A program made the position numbers and the translations under genes. Source: Branchinecta lynchi (lineage: Eukaryota; Arthropoda; Branchiopoda; Anostraca; Branchinectidae). Taken from it: DNA of 64,000 nucleotides. Location: NCBI GenBank assembly GCA_023053575.1, contig JAKZAP010000021.1:11780212-11844211 (forward strand), in the 5' to 3' direction. Below are positions 33,830 through 45,735 of the stretch, piece after piece (position 1 is the stretch's first letter; each line of letters begins with the position of its first letter). The notes below the pieces were generated by a model, which saw only the letters and a list, made by a program, of their open reading frames with translations, searched no databases and was not told the DNA's origin.

Positions 33830-35584
33830 ACTGGTGGCAGCTAACGGTCTTCGGAACGGCTGGAGCTATATACAAATAGGATAAATATCATGATTTAGTT
33901 CAAGGGAAAAAACTGTTTTCCGGTAGCAACCGCAAAAACACGGGAGAATGGCGGAGAAAAAAAGAAAAAAAAAAACATTTTGGCGAAAGTTATTTTGTCG
34001 AGATTAGCCATTTGGAAATGTGATCTAAAAAAAAGTAGTAGCCTACTACTTGAATATGCTTTAGATTTGTGAAAGTATAATATATAATAGGTTCATAAAA
34101 TATGTTGCAATAATGTATAACATAATTTTCGGTAGCATAAGTCTAGTTGATAGTTAATCACGATGATTGTCATTTTTTACGTTTTCAGTAAGTTGACTGT
34201 TAGGTCTCGTCGCGATGGATGTCTGTCCGTATGTTTTACTTGGGAAGTCAGTCGAATGATGTCGTCTGCTGTCTGAACGGTTGCTAGTCCCTATAGGTTA
34301 TTCGAGTTCGTATTCGAGTTCGTGTTGCGCGTGGTAGCACGACCAGCTCTAGCTGAATCTTGTAGACGTCAGATTGGGCTGTGTTGGCAGGATTTGCCTA
34401 GTTGGTGGCATGGCGTGGCCAGAATGGCACGCAGGATACCCTCCTTTTGCGGTAGGAGAAGCATGGAGAAAATACTCCTTGATAACCGCCAAGCACAGTG
34501 ACCCAGAAATAGCGCGCATGTGATACGCCAGATCCAGTCAGATGTCCGTATCAGTTTTGTGGTAAAACTGCTGACTCGTGGAACGGCAGAATTTGTTGAT
34601 TGCGCGTTTGCGGCTCACGCAGTGTGAGTACGCGCCTAAGTATATTTCAAGACTCAGGAGAATATAGGGGAGCCAATGATGCACTGAAGCCAGGTATCCC
34701 CCCCCCCTCCTCTGAGAGTTATGATGAGTTGCCAGCAAACATTAGCGCTGCTGTTGTAGATAGACGTCCGATTCAGAAGTAAAATGACAAGTAACCTAAG
34801 CGACTAAATAAAAGGTTCAGCCAGACAGACTGAAATCTCTCTGTAAACTTTAGAAGGATCAACGTGTCCCAAGTTGTCGTTCTAGTCCAGCGCGAGAAAA
34901 TCAAGTAAAATGAGTAAAACATGCAGAATTTTGCTTGACGACGGGAATTGTGGACTTCCACAAGTGTGGATTGTAGCCATTCACACAACCGACAGTAAAA
35001 TAGTATGGCGAAAGCGGTCGTTTGAAGGGCGATTCGCACAAGGAAATTGTGAAAGTCAATACAAGCGCCAAGAAGGTAGAGCCGCTTTTATTGACCGCGT
35101 TTAAGATGTTTAGTTTTTGTTTTGTTTTTTGCGACAAGCTCCACCTGCCCCAAGTGTTACGACATCCAGCCCAAAACTGTATAGTAGTATAGATTAAGTA
35201 GTGTTATAATTCATGTTACTAATGCTATGAGAGTATAATAATGTATATAGATGAAGAGTGACAAATATTATCATAGGCTAGAGAACAAAGTATGCCTAAA
35301 GCATAATAAGATAAGGCACATATATAAAAGTGAAAGAAAGTGAAGCCTTTTAAAGAAAAAGTGAAAAGTGAAATTAGCGTAAAAATTTGTGTTTGCTAAT
35401 TTCAAAGGACCCAGGAATACTCCAATTATACCACTAGCCCTCGAACTACCCTATAGACTAACCGACAGAGTAGCCCAGAAAACATGCTACTAGAATAATA
35501 TTACGTGGACGTAAATTTTTCCCACAGATGGAAGGAATGAAAGCAACCATCTTCTGCTAAAAGACTATAACCGACAAATAACGG

Positions 35585-35883
35585 CCGACCGAACGAATTT
35601 GCTAACCCATTACTCTACGGTCGTGAGCTGAAAAACCATATTTTTGACTGTCTACTACATGCGAAGAACAACATATAACGGCCGACCTAACGAACTTTCT
35701 ACTCCTCTACTCTATAATCGCGAGCTGAAAACTATCGACCTTACGAACTCTCTACTTCTCTACTTTATGGTCGCGAGATGAAAACTATCGACCTAACGAA
35801 CTTTCTACTTATCTACTCTACGGTCGAGAGCTGAAAACTATCCACCTAACGAACTCTCTACTCCTCTACTCTATGGTCACGAG
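35585..35883 (+). repeat. 53-bp tandem repeat inside the LTR element
   Basis: Five units of about 53 bp with core ACCTAACGAACT.TCTACT and GGTCGCGAGCTGAAAACTATC. The first unit is the most diverged. Noncoding. Confidence 0.8.
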
Positions 35884-36339
35884 ACATTTAACTGAGGGAA
35901 AAGACAGAAACAAGTGGAGCCTCTCCCAAACCAAGGGCGAACGCTCCTAAAAGGACAAGAGTGGAAGTATCCTAGCTAACAAAAAGCTAGTGAGTGAACG
36001 AAAACGGTGTCCGAGGAGCCAATTTTAAAACACAAGTGCTCATCATAATTAGGTTAGGTTTGTACATAAGGTAAATGATCGTGTAATTAACCATATTTGA
36101 TATTCATGCGCTAAGGGTTAAAGCTTGTGTTGTTTGCACCCCGTCATTAGTATCGTAATAATCATTAAGTGTAGTATTGGTATTTTAACATTCAGTAGTA
36201 GTAGCAGTATTCATTTATATGGACAGTAGTAGTTAACCATAATTATATAATCAATAGTTATTCTGTTTTGTATATAGTACGTAATGAATAATTAATTATT
36301 ACAGATCGGGAGATCTGTTTTTCCGAAGGTGGGCCGAGT

Positions 36340-37017
36340 TGTAACGGATGTTCGTAACACTTGTATGTAATGATCAGCAAGTCACAACTCCCTTGGTATA
36401 CGTCACCACGAGTAAGATTTAGATGACGAGTGCTAGATTTATGGCCTCGCGGATTTAGCAAGATCGCTAAATATCTTCAGACTCAGAGTAAACAATATTG
36501 GCACAAGTTCTAGCAAGATTGCAAATGTTAGCAATCTTGCAAGTATTTAGCAAGATCGCTAATTCCCTAACCGGGATCACGGAAAGTTATAAAAGCCAGG
36601 AGTTGGGACTCGCGGAGTTAGTTTGAGTTTGAGTTTTGAGTTGGAGTTTTGAGTTGGAGTTTGAGTTGGAGTTCTTCGTAAGTGAGTCTTTCGGAAGTGA
36701 GTTATTCGTCAGTGTTATCTACTCGTCGGTGTTAGTCTTCGTCTTCGTCTACAGTATCCAGTGTTAGTACGACTCCAGTTAAAGTGCAACTGAAGAGCAG
36801 ATGTCGACATACAGTGAGGATTATTATTAGTAAGCGATATCAGGCTTAGTATTTAGGAGTGGAATAGTAACACCGTTTAAAGGTAAAATAAACATTCATT
36901 TATAAATCAACCTGTGCTGTATATAGCTCTACCACCGAAGGTAAAGAACCGCAATACACCGCCTCCGCGCTACCATTGTATACCCACGAATACCTTTAAA
37001 GTTTCTCTACCGCTACA
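36340..37017 (+). repeat. 3' LTR
   Basis: Same length as the 5' LTR (678 bp) and no difference noticed on reading. TATAAAAG at 36588-36595. The CAAG duplicate follows at once. Confidence 0.9.
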
Positions 37018-37101
37018 CAAGTCCACATAACTAATTCTTGAAAAATCTTCACCGGGGCACGTGCTGTATTTTTTCGATCCGACGAGCCTGATTCTCACTA
37101 A

Positions 37102-37392
37102 TAGTGCGAACACACGATCAGGATTTCCCGGCCGGATTTCCTGCACTTTCATCATCAAGTTGAAAAAATTTCAACTTTTCCATATGGAAGTGATGATGGT
37201 GCCGCAAATCCGGGCAGGAATTCCCGCCTGGGAGCTCCCGATCCTGATCGTGTGTCCGCACTATAAGCTGTAAAAGTGCGAACACACGATCAGGGTCGGG
37301 AACTCCCGGTCTGGAATTCCTGCCCGGATTTTCAGCACCATCATCACTTCCATATGGAAAAGTTGACCCTTATCGTGTGTTCGCACTATAAG
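37102..37392. mobile_element. Two adjacent MITEs with AGTGCGAACACACGATC ends
   Basis: First: AGTGCGAACACACGATCAGG (37103) to CCTGATCGTGTGTCCGCACT (37262). Second: AGTGCGAACACACGATCAGG (37276) to TATCGTGTGTTCGCACT (about 37389). The CACTATAAGCTG flank is repeated after both, so this is probably a local tandem duplication with an internal deletion. The inner part contains CCATATGGAAGTGATGATGG in inverted orientation. It lies 200 bp upstream of VPS37 exon 4. Confidence 0.75.
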
Positions 37393-37590
37393 CTGCTATG
37401 AAATCGGCGGAAGGAAAATCGCGTCAAAACCAAAGTAGAGAAAAAAAATAAACCTTGAAGTATATCTCCATTGAAATCTACTGAAGGTTGCTGTTCTGCC
37501 TTAGTGTGTTCTTACCACATGGTAACAGGCCATTCGCTTATTTGTGCATTAAGTTATCGTTATTGCCATGGGCTGATCGGTTCTTTTTAG

Positions 37591-37716
37591 GGCACTGCAG
37601 ATAAGTTTATCAGCGGACAGATGGGCATCGACTCATTTCTTGGCACATTTGAAGACAAGAGAAAAGATGCTCACCTGAAGAAGGTTAAATCAGAAAAGAT
37701 GCATGAACTAGTCGAA
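37591..37716 (+). CDS. VPS37: VPS37 exon 4 (residues 135-176)
   Basis: Acceptor GATCGGTTCTTTTTAG ends at 37590. Encodes GTADKFISGQMGIDSFLGTF then EDKRKDAHLKKVKSEKMHEL. This is the most conserved part of the Mod(r) domain in this family: xAxxFLxGxxxxxxFxxxFxxxRxxxHxRxxKxEKLxEL. Basic residues in KRKDAHLKKVK correspond to the conserved arginine/lysine patch. The donor GTAAGT at 37717 is canonical, phase 0. The exon lies 573 bp downstream of the 3' LTR of the young LTR element in intron 3. Confidence 0.93.
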
Positions 37717-38186
37717 GTAAGTGGAAAAATAGTCCCCTAGTCCAGTTGTTCCCATCCTTTTCCGTCGTGTATCCCTAATTAAGGTTGAAAAAGGTTGCGT
37801 ACCCCATTTTGAAGAATCATTAGCTGCGTTTTTTGCCGTCGTCCAGTTAACCGACCTACAAGATTTCCCACTATAAGTCATTTTCTTCCTTCAGTAAACC
37901 GACTTAAGTTTTATAAGCTGTTTTTTTGGATTGAGGCGGGAGCTCCAGCCAACCGACCTACGCTCTTGGCACGGCGTGAAATTCAAAATTCTCATTGGAG
38001 AGATAGGCGCTGGCGACGGGAAGACGCCATTTTTTCTTATAAGCCGTTTTTTAGAGCTCAATCGAACGAAAAAACGGTCAACAGTGGTAGGTAGGCCGAC
38101 CTATGGAGAAAAGGCAAAAAGCGCAACTATTGTTCTACTATTCTAATAAGATCTGTCAAGATCAGAAAGCCCAAAAGACGTCATTT

Positions 38187-38473
38187 AGAGCGTGTTCCAC
38201 CCTACTTACCGTAGTCACTACGCATGATATCATGAATTCTGGCTGTTTGCTGGGAAGGCTGGAACGATTTTTCTATTTTCCAGCAGAATATCATGCCACC
38301 GACCAATCACGTTACAGAGATGCGTAGTTACCACGCTTAGTACGCTCCCCAGCATGGTAAGCAGTAGTTACTATTTCGAGAAGGTTGGAACGGTCAGCGT
38401 AGTAACTTTTCGTGAGATTGGAACGAAAATAGTAACTAATAGTTACTATTCTTAGAGAGGCGGAACACGCTCT
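38187..38473. mobile_element. GAGCGTGTTCCACC MITE, copy in intron 4
   Basis: Ends AGAGCGTGTTCCACCCT and GCGGAACACGCTCT, with the TAGTTACTACGC/AGTAACTATT interior as at 26667. Target duplication not legible. The second LTR element inserted 23 bp to its right. Confidence 0.75.
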
Positions 38474-38756
38474 CATTGTCATAAATGGTAAGGGATTGTC
38501 AGGGTTGACTAACTTCAGAGATGTAGGACACAGGCTCACGCGAAGAGTACGTGCCTACAGCCTTGTCCTACAGAGCCTGACACATATATATACAAGCCGG
38601 AGACATCTTCACTTCAGGCTAGATCAGACTCGCGTAGACTCAACACCTTTATACTTACTGTGCTAATACAATATTTATTCTTTCGTACCACCGTCTCATC
38701 TGCATAGACAGTCTTACCACTCCACGTCCTGCCTTACCACTCACCCAACTTTGACA

Positions 38757-38802
38757 ATGGCGTCAGAAGTGAACCACTTTGACTATGGTGTCACAAGTGG
38801 TA
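38757..38802 (+). promoter_or_regulatory. Duplicated primer-binding-site-like sequence
   Basis: TTTGACAATGGCGTCAGAAGTG spans the LTR junction, and TTTGACTATGGTGTCACAAGTG follows 28 bases later, so the putative tRNA-primer site and LTR end appear twice in degenerate form. Function is inferred from position only. The priming tRNA was not identified. Confidence 0.45.
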
Positions 38803-41281
38803 AGTTTTATAGTGATATAGTAACAGCAGAGCGGTACGGTCGAAGAAAAACGTAAGTCGTTTATTTTTCTCATTGATTTTCTGTTTGCCTATAACTCAAA
38901 ATTCCTAACCGGAGCTAAAATGTTAAACTTAAACTTATCCGAGTAAATGGCTTGTGGTTTGCATTTATTTTTGCGTATGTCCGTCTACATCTGCGAAGAC
39001 GGCAACCAACAACAGCGCCCAACCATCTGCTTGTTTAGTGAGTAATGCTAGCCGCCATCATAAATTCAGCGCGTCGGTTGCAACTCACAATAAGTCTCAG
39101 ACACCTCATTCAGTTATTGACAATATCACCTCACATTTCACATTTTGCTATGACTTTGGCTCAAAACCAGTTCAGTTGAGATTTATGCACGAAGCTGTGC
39201 CATACGTGCCACATAGATATGTGTCCGCCTAGGATAAGGGCGAGTGAACTGTTTATTAGCCTGGTTTTGCCGAACTGACGAACTTGATGATTTCAAGAAA
39301 GCCATTTGAAATACCTAGGTATGGCTTAATATGTGGTGTTAAAAAATGTGGGTAGAGGTGTGCTGAGCATCATCAAAATCCACGTCTGTCCAACCGTCCG
39401 TCCATCGATTCCCGAAGAAAAGAAGATACGAAGGACAGACGATTTTGGTGAAGTAAAATTAATGATTACTCGGAACCTTTCCATTAGTAATTTTTCTACT
39501 CCGGCTAGAGGAAGTAATTAAACAATTAAAATTTTTATTTTTGTCTGCAAACAGAAATCATGAGAAAATGTCCGTATAATGTCACTGCCTGTCTGATTTG
39601 GTCTCCGCCTTAGCAAAGTAAGTTCATCTTTACTTTCTTTTATGGAACAAGTCTATTGAAGTTCGCTTTTTTACAACCTAGATTCAACTTCAGATCTAGG
39701 AGTGACTTCCCGAAATTCGATCGAGCTTGCAAGGCGTAAAATTTATTCTATTTTTTTAGTATTTTATCTCTTAAATCTACTTTTGTAGAGTATGTTTATC
39801 TCTTGAATTTACTTTTGTAGCTAAAATTTATTTTAAAGTCTTAGTGAAACTTATACTTTCTTTGCAAAATCTCGAATGTGCTCTGTACTTATGCAAGTAT
39901 CAGATTGCTAAATCTTGTCGTTCGAGTATTTTCCAGGTTCGGAGCTCTGTCTTAGATCTTCTCGGAACATGCTGTGCGATTATTGGTCAGAAACGAGTTC
40001 GGAAGGAAACAGCGATTTGGAATCTTGGATGACTTGCCGCAGATTTTCAGTGCAATATTTAAGATAAGTAAAAAACTTAAGTTTTCTTACTAACTTGCAC
40101 GATTTTGAAAAACACGGCAAGCACGAAGCCATTCGTTGTTCTAGTACATTCTTGCAACTTTATAAAAAGATCACATTTCGATTCATCTTGTTTCTCGAAG
40201 AGAACAAACTGAGATTATTTGATTTTATCAATTTTCCTTGATATTAAGTGCTTAAGAAAAACATCGCAATGTTAAAATAATTCCAAACGTAATGCATTCT
40301 TTGCCCAGCTTACATTCCATTTTATTTTGTGTTGTTATCGCAAATTTTTGTTACGATAGTGAAAGCTCAGAATATTTGCGAATCTCTGTGCCTCTTCTGG
40401 TCCTCTTTGACAGAAGACGCAATCAATCAATCGATCTGACAGAGATATTCGGCAGACGACCTGAATACAGGACGATCTGTAAATAAACTTTCACTTTAGG
40501 GTAGAGCCGATGAACTTCGCAAGGGGTGTCTAGATCGAATAAGCTGAGAATTAAAGATGCATTGTTTTCCTGAAATCTAAGGACTGAAAGTTCCTTAGCA
40601 CGCGTTTTTTTGGAAAGACGGTTCCAAAATATTGTAAAACTCTTGCGCTAAAAGACATATCTATGATCAAAATATTGTTCGCTAATACCATATTTTATTA
40701 CCACTAGTTGCTATAATACCTTCAATGTATCGTTATAATATGCAGTCAAAATGTGTTAGCTTCAGGCAATAAAAGTTTTGTCTTTTGCCTTTAATTTCAT
40801 TTAATGAAAAATCGTACATACGATTACTTGAATTTAAAGTTCATTTCCCGCTACTTTCAAGCATTGTTAAAGCTGCCATGCTGAGAAATAGCAGTCTCTA
40901 ATTTATACTAAACTCACAAGAATTTTCTTTGGTAAGCTATAAACTTCTTTATTTGTTTCAGCTTGTCGCCGCTGATTTTTTAATATTAAAATTTCTGGTT
41001 AAGATTATTTGTTTTGCTTTCAATAATTAAAAAATATATGATTCTTGTTTCAAAGAGATGTATTTTACTTTACACATTTTGCCAATCAGTTGCTGCATTC
41101 AGTCGGTATATTAGAAAGCAGACGTTACACAAACATCGTCGGGATACGGTAAAGAAAACTGACTTCGTCCAGTTTCGAAAGAAGGGTGGTAGTCTACGGA
41201 TACAATTCCGTTAGCCTTACGAGATAATCTTACTTGTAAAAGCAACATAAATTTGCCAGTCCTTGCCAAGTGCGATAGGAA

Positions 41282-41496
41282 CAGCGTTGGGACAAGTAAC
41301 TCAAATTTGCACTCGAATAATAAATTATCAAGTACTTCCAAATTTTGTACTTGAGTACCAATTAAGAACCTGACAACGAATACAACAAAGTACTTAGTTA
41401 TTTGAACAAACTATCAATTATCCTATACAAATTGTACTTAAGTAAAACAAGTACCTGTACTTGAAATACAAGCACTTGGAGTACTGCCCAACACTG
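41282..41496. mobile_element. hAT-like MITE nested in the LTR element
   Basis: Ends CAGCGTTGGGACAAGTAAC and GTACTGCCCAACACTG match the common hAT pattern CAGTGTTGGGC. The flanks are GATAGGAA (41274-41281) and GATAAGAA (41497-41504), an 8-bp duplication with one change. The interior is made of AAGTACTT-like words. It is younger than the LTR element or arrived with it. Confidence 0.8.
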
Positions 41497-43752
41497 GATA
41501 AGAAGAAGTCATAACCTTTCATTTGTACTTTAAGTCGACCAATTTCGGGCAAAACTAGTAACAGGAAAGGATCAATCCAGAACATTAGTTTCTTCGTTTA
41601 GTCTTCTAAGCAAGCTTTGTTCAAGTTTGCCTAAAGTTTATTTTATCTTTATTTTTGGATGATCCAATTCCTAGTAATTTAGTACAAATTTTGCAGTTTG
41701 TCATTTATACTGTAATCCTAGATACGGTCTGGAAGAAACTTAGTGCAATGAAATGAGACGACTTAAAACCTATCAAGCAAAGCTGCTGCAAAAATCAAAG
41801 ACTTTAGTTACACTTTAAAGTTAAGTTGTCAAATTTTAAGATCCAAGAATTGGTTGGACTTTGAATTTTGTTATTTTTGACAGAAGTTGCAATTTACAAG
41901 AAACAAGTATTTAGTTGCAATTGAAAGAGCAAGCTAAAAAAAAAAAGCAGAGTTCACACGCGTTAAACTATACCGCATTAAATCTCTCTCTCTATGTTAT
42001 GCCTGATAATATGGTTTCCAGCGTGTGCTGACCATATCAGTTCCCCAACCCGGTCATTGTGACCCGGATGTTTAGTCGTTTGAAAGGCATTCGAACGAAA
42101 GAGGTACCTCAAATCCGCTCAAATTCCTTGGTATAGGAAAAACGCACAACGAAGACCTTAAAACCGTCACATTCTCCGGAATAAGAATTGAGTGGAGCTG
42201 GTCTTTTAGTCATTGAATTGATTTCGTTGTTTGGCGTTGTTGTAGGATTGGAAGTCAGAACAAACCTGTGCAAATTGTTCTACACCATTTTCGGAAAAGG
42301 TCCGAGACCAATCCAGAGAGATGAGTCGCCAGTGTTGTCTGGTGTGTTTCGTATTGTCTGGGAACGACAATTCGTGAATAAATATTTGGCGGAAGGATTT
42401 GGTAAGGTCGCTCCTTACAATCCAAAGAAAGAATCCATGGCGTGGTTCTTCAAGCTTCATGTTAATACTATTTTTTTCTATTCATGCACAATAGTTGTGA
42501 ATTTTCTATAACTAGAATGTTTTGACTCACGAGGTAAAAGATCTAATAAGCTAGCAAAAGAAACCTCCGTCAGATAATCAGTAATAGATAATTTAAATTA
42601 CGGAATAACTCAATGCTGAGTTATTGAAATTGTCTTTCGTAATTTCTGGCCAAACTACGAAAGCTGACATATCAGTATAAATGTCTTTTGACATTTGAGA
42701 CCACTGTCTCTGATTAGCATGAAGGCTTCATTGTGTTAAAAAACCTAATGGAAGGTTTTTGCTCCACTAAGTTTCGTTTTGCGGTTCGCACCTTGAAAAA
42801 TTGTTTGCTACGAGTCGATATGAATTTTTTGTGGTAAATGACTCGGTTGTCATAAATCCAACATATCTGAGCAAACGCGTTTGGTATCTTGGGGGTTCCA
42901 AGACAAGTATAGTTTTGGGGGGAAAAACCCTATTCGTTTCATGCTGAGTTACGAAGATTTTGATACCCCATTCTATCACATTGCATGATGCGCAAAATGA
43001 AGCAGATTAGTCTAAACATTTTGCAAAATAAAATCAAGCCGCAGGTTAGCGGAAAACAAAATGATTTTATATAATTGGCATAAATTATCTAGCAAAGGAA
43101 ATCTCAGAAGTGATCAAAATTTTAACTAGAAATTTCGTCTAGTTCTAAGAACTGTCAGAATAAAATGTTAGCTCAGTTTCTAAGGAAAATTAAAGGGCAT
43201 GTTAAACGAAATCATGTTATCGTTAAGCTCAAAACAGCACTATCAATGCCTGATGAAAGTTATCTAGCAAGGCAGAAGTGGAGAATTCCCTTTATCTGGT
43301 CTGAAGACTGGAATAATAGCTTGTTAGTGAAATTATTACTAAATTTTAGCTAGGTTGCAAACTAGCTATACAAATAGTTAATGATTTGTTACACAGCTGA
43401 AAAAATAAAGACAAGAAATCTAAAACTGACGAGTTTCAACTTCCGCCATTCGAGCTACGAGACATTATTCTGACAGATTTCTGTGAAGAAAGAAATAATA
43501 ATTCTACGGAATTAGTTTTGAGTTCGCGCAGAAGAATGAAATAATATGATATCTTGATATCTGAAGTACTAGAAATTCCTACTGTCGCAACCATTTTGTT
43601 TAAGCGTCGTTTAGGCACATGCTTAACGAGCGCAAATGCGACATCTGGATTAAAGACATGGTCTGGATCAAAGATTCACAAGTTACTTATACAAACAAAT
43701 AAGTAATAAGTATACTTTCATGATTTACCAAGAAAAGCAATTTAATTAATTT

Positions 43753-43773
43753 AAAAAAAAAAAAAAAAAAAAA
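43753..43773. repeat. Poly-A run (~20 A)
   Basis: Homopolymer inside the LTR element interior. Without a LINE body next to it I treat it as simple sequence. Confidence 0.7.
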
Positions 43774-45439
43774 TAACTTATGTTTCAAGTTCTGGGAAAA
43801 GAATAAAATATTTCGTACCTTTTCTAGTCGAGCGTTAAACCCTTAACATTAATAATCGAGCTAACTTGCTGTTTCATTACAGAAGTATTGTCTATTAAGA
43901 ATTAGGGTATTAATCGTATTATTTTCAGTTCATGACGTCAGCATATCTGAAAGCCAAACAACACTGTTATGACGATTGCTTCCAGAACTCTGCTACGTCA
44001 TCACAGACGAAGAACGTCTCGATCCTGAACTGCAGAAACAACTAATATAAAAAATTAAAGGTCACGTATTAATTATTTTATTCCCTATATCTCGAATTGT
44101 TTTCAGCAAATTCATGATCAAACAAGTATCCTGAATTCTTCGAATTAAGTTCACACAGCTACCGTTTCCATCAAGATAATCCGAATTAAATCAGAGATTA
44201 AGAATTGATTTCAATCATTTTTCTCGCTGAACAAGATCTTCACAATCATCAAAACGTCGTGATTCTTTTCGGAAGAATAAGAACTGGTCAGTTCTCGGAA
44301 GTGAAAAGCTGCATACTATGTACTATTCTGGTCATAAACAGCTTCCTTTTCCTACCGTCTTCCGATCGGATTAACCACTGACTACAGAATCATCATAATA
44401 CAAAATAGATCTTGATCTTTCCAGCTTAGAATCATCTGATTTACGGAAAAAGAAACGCTATATGTACCATTCAGGGTCATAAGCTATTGTGTTTTAAACT
44501 TAATCAAACGTAGAATAAGAAAAAAACATCTTATCTAAGAATCGTTCTAACCAATCATTTTTTTCTAGTATATAAACATTCTGCCATCTGCCATGTCAAC
44601 AAGATGTCCAACGCTGGTTTTCCGCTCGTACCGAATCGCACAAGCATCACGTCACCACAAGATGGCATTGGCAATCAGCTAAGATAGAGTTCCGACACAT
44701 CTTTTAACTTCAATTCTTCAATCGCGAGTCAACTTTCAACTGTCTAGTCTGGATCTCCGGTTTCCACCTCTCCCATTGTATTCCTGAGTGTGTGCAAATT
44801 TTGGCCTGGGCAGAAGCCCAGAAGTGAGCCCTAAGAACTGTAGCTGAGAGAAGAAGGGGCCAAACTGTGCACACAATTTTTGAAAAATGTCTTCGCCATT
44901 TTTTTGTGATGAAGGGAGGTTGTGTCAGGGTTGACTAACTTCAGAGATGTAGGACACAGGCTCACGCGAAGAGTACGTGCCTACAGCCTTGTCCTACAGA
45001 GCCTGACACATATATATACAAGCCGGAGACATCTTCACTTCAGGCTAGATCAGACTCGCGTAGACTCAACACCTTTATACTTACTGTGCTAATACAATAT
45101 TTATTCTTTCGTACCACCGTCTCATCTGCATAGACAGTCTTACCACTCCACGTCCTGCCTTACCACTCACCCAACTTGACAGGGATTAATGTGTAAAAAT
45201 ATATAAAAATAAATGGGATACTCTAGGCTGCAAAGTTGTCAATTTCGTTCTCGTCCGTAAAATGGCCAAGGATCAGAAAGACACTTGTGCTGTTTCTTTG
45301 AAACTTCGTAAGCCAAAACTCTAATTTCTTGACGACAGCAGACAATTTCGAATTCAGAGATTTGGGACCTTCACGTACCCCTTACGAGGGTCACGCGTAC
45401 CCCGGCTGGTCCGCATTTCCCTTTGGTCTTTTCTTTTCG

Positions 45440-45663
45440 AGACGTCACTAGCCAAAATGTTTGGGGGGGGGGGACGAGGCATTTACCGACTGGCTGGTAA
45501 TTTTTACCGACCGTTTCTGCAGAAAAAATAACTGTTTTCAACAACAAAAAATGACAGTTTTGAAAAAAAGTCGACTGATTTTCAGAAAAAATGACTATTT
45601 TGACGAAAAATCGACCAGTTTTTTTTGGGGGGGGCCTCCCTCCCCCCAGTCGTGACGCCCCTG
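45440..45663. mobile_element. hAT-like MITE, relative of 25808
   Basis: GACGTCACTAGCCAAAATGTT...GTCGTGACGCCCCTG. The left end has lost its CAG. G-runs flank both ends; the interior carries CGACTGATTTTCAG words. No duplication visible. Confidence 0.65.
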
Positions 45664-45735
45664 ATTACAGTTACAGAGCAGTGGCTTAATAGAAGGTCCT
45701 GGGTTCAAATCCCAACTGAAGAGCACTTTAGTCTT
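45664..45735 (+). other. tRNA-like sequence (possible SINE head)
   Basis: A strong box-B match GGGTTCAAATCCC (45701-45713) is preceded by ACAGAGCAGTGG in the D-arm position. Stems are incomplete, so not a functional tRNA. It abuts the end of the MITE at 45663. Confidence 0.4.

Larger units (their letters stand above)
33152..37017 (+). mobile_element. Young non-autonomous LTR retrotransposon in VPS37 intron 3
   Basis: Two 678-bp direct LTRs (33152-33829, 36340-37017) begin TGTAACGG and end CGCTACA. CAAG is duplicated at 33148-33151 and 37018-37021. A primer-binding-like site TGGTGGCAGCTAACGG starts at 33832, two bases after the LTR. The bases before the 3' LTR, GAAGGTGGGCCGAG, are a plausible but imperfect polypurine tract. 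The interior is only 2510 bp. It has no gag, protease, reverse transcriptase or integrase motif; the longest early frame is 37 codons (34410-34523). The LTRs look identical by eye, so insertion was recent. It would need enzymes from a relative elsewhere. Confidence 0.92.
38497..45181 (+). mobile_element. LTR element without recognisable gag-pol in VPS37 intron 4
   Basis: LTRs 38497-38756 (260 bp) and 44923-45181 (259 bp) begin TGTCAGGG and end TTGACA. One T-indel near the end is the only difference seen. GGGAT is duplicated at 38492-38496 and 45182-45186. A primer-binding-like TGGCGTCAGAAGTG starts at 38758. A purine stretch GATGAAGGGAGG precedes the 3' LTR. The 6.2-kb interior is AT-rich with frames of at most 107 codons (42188-42511) and none with protease, RT, RNase H or integrase motifs. 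It looks like a large retrotransposon derivative (LARD-like). Confidence 0.88.

Noticed and set aside
38954..39232. 92-codon frame in the second LTR element as a possible gag or env remnant
   Set aside because: No zinc knuckle, capsid-like or membrane segment pattern; not distinguishable from chance.
42188..42511. 107-codon frame in the second LTR element
   Set aside because: No protease, RT, RNase H or integrase residues, and the opposite strand is also open over the same stretch.
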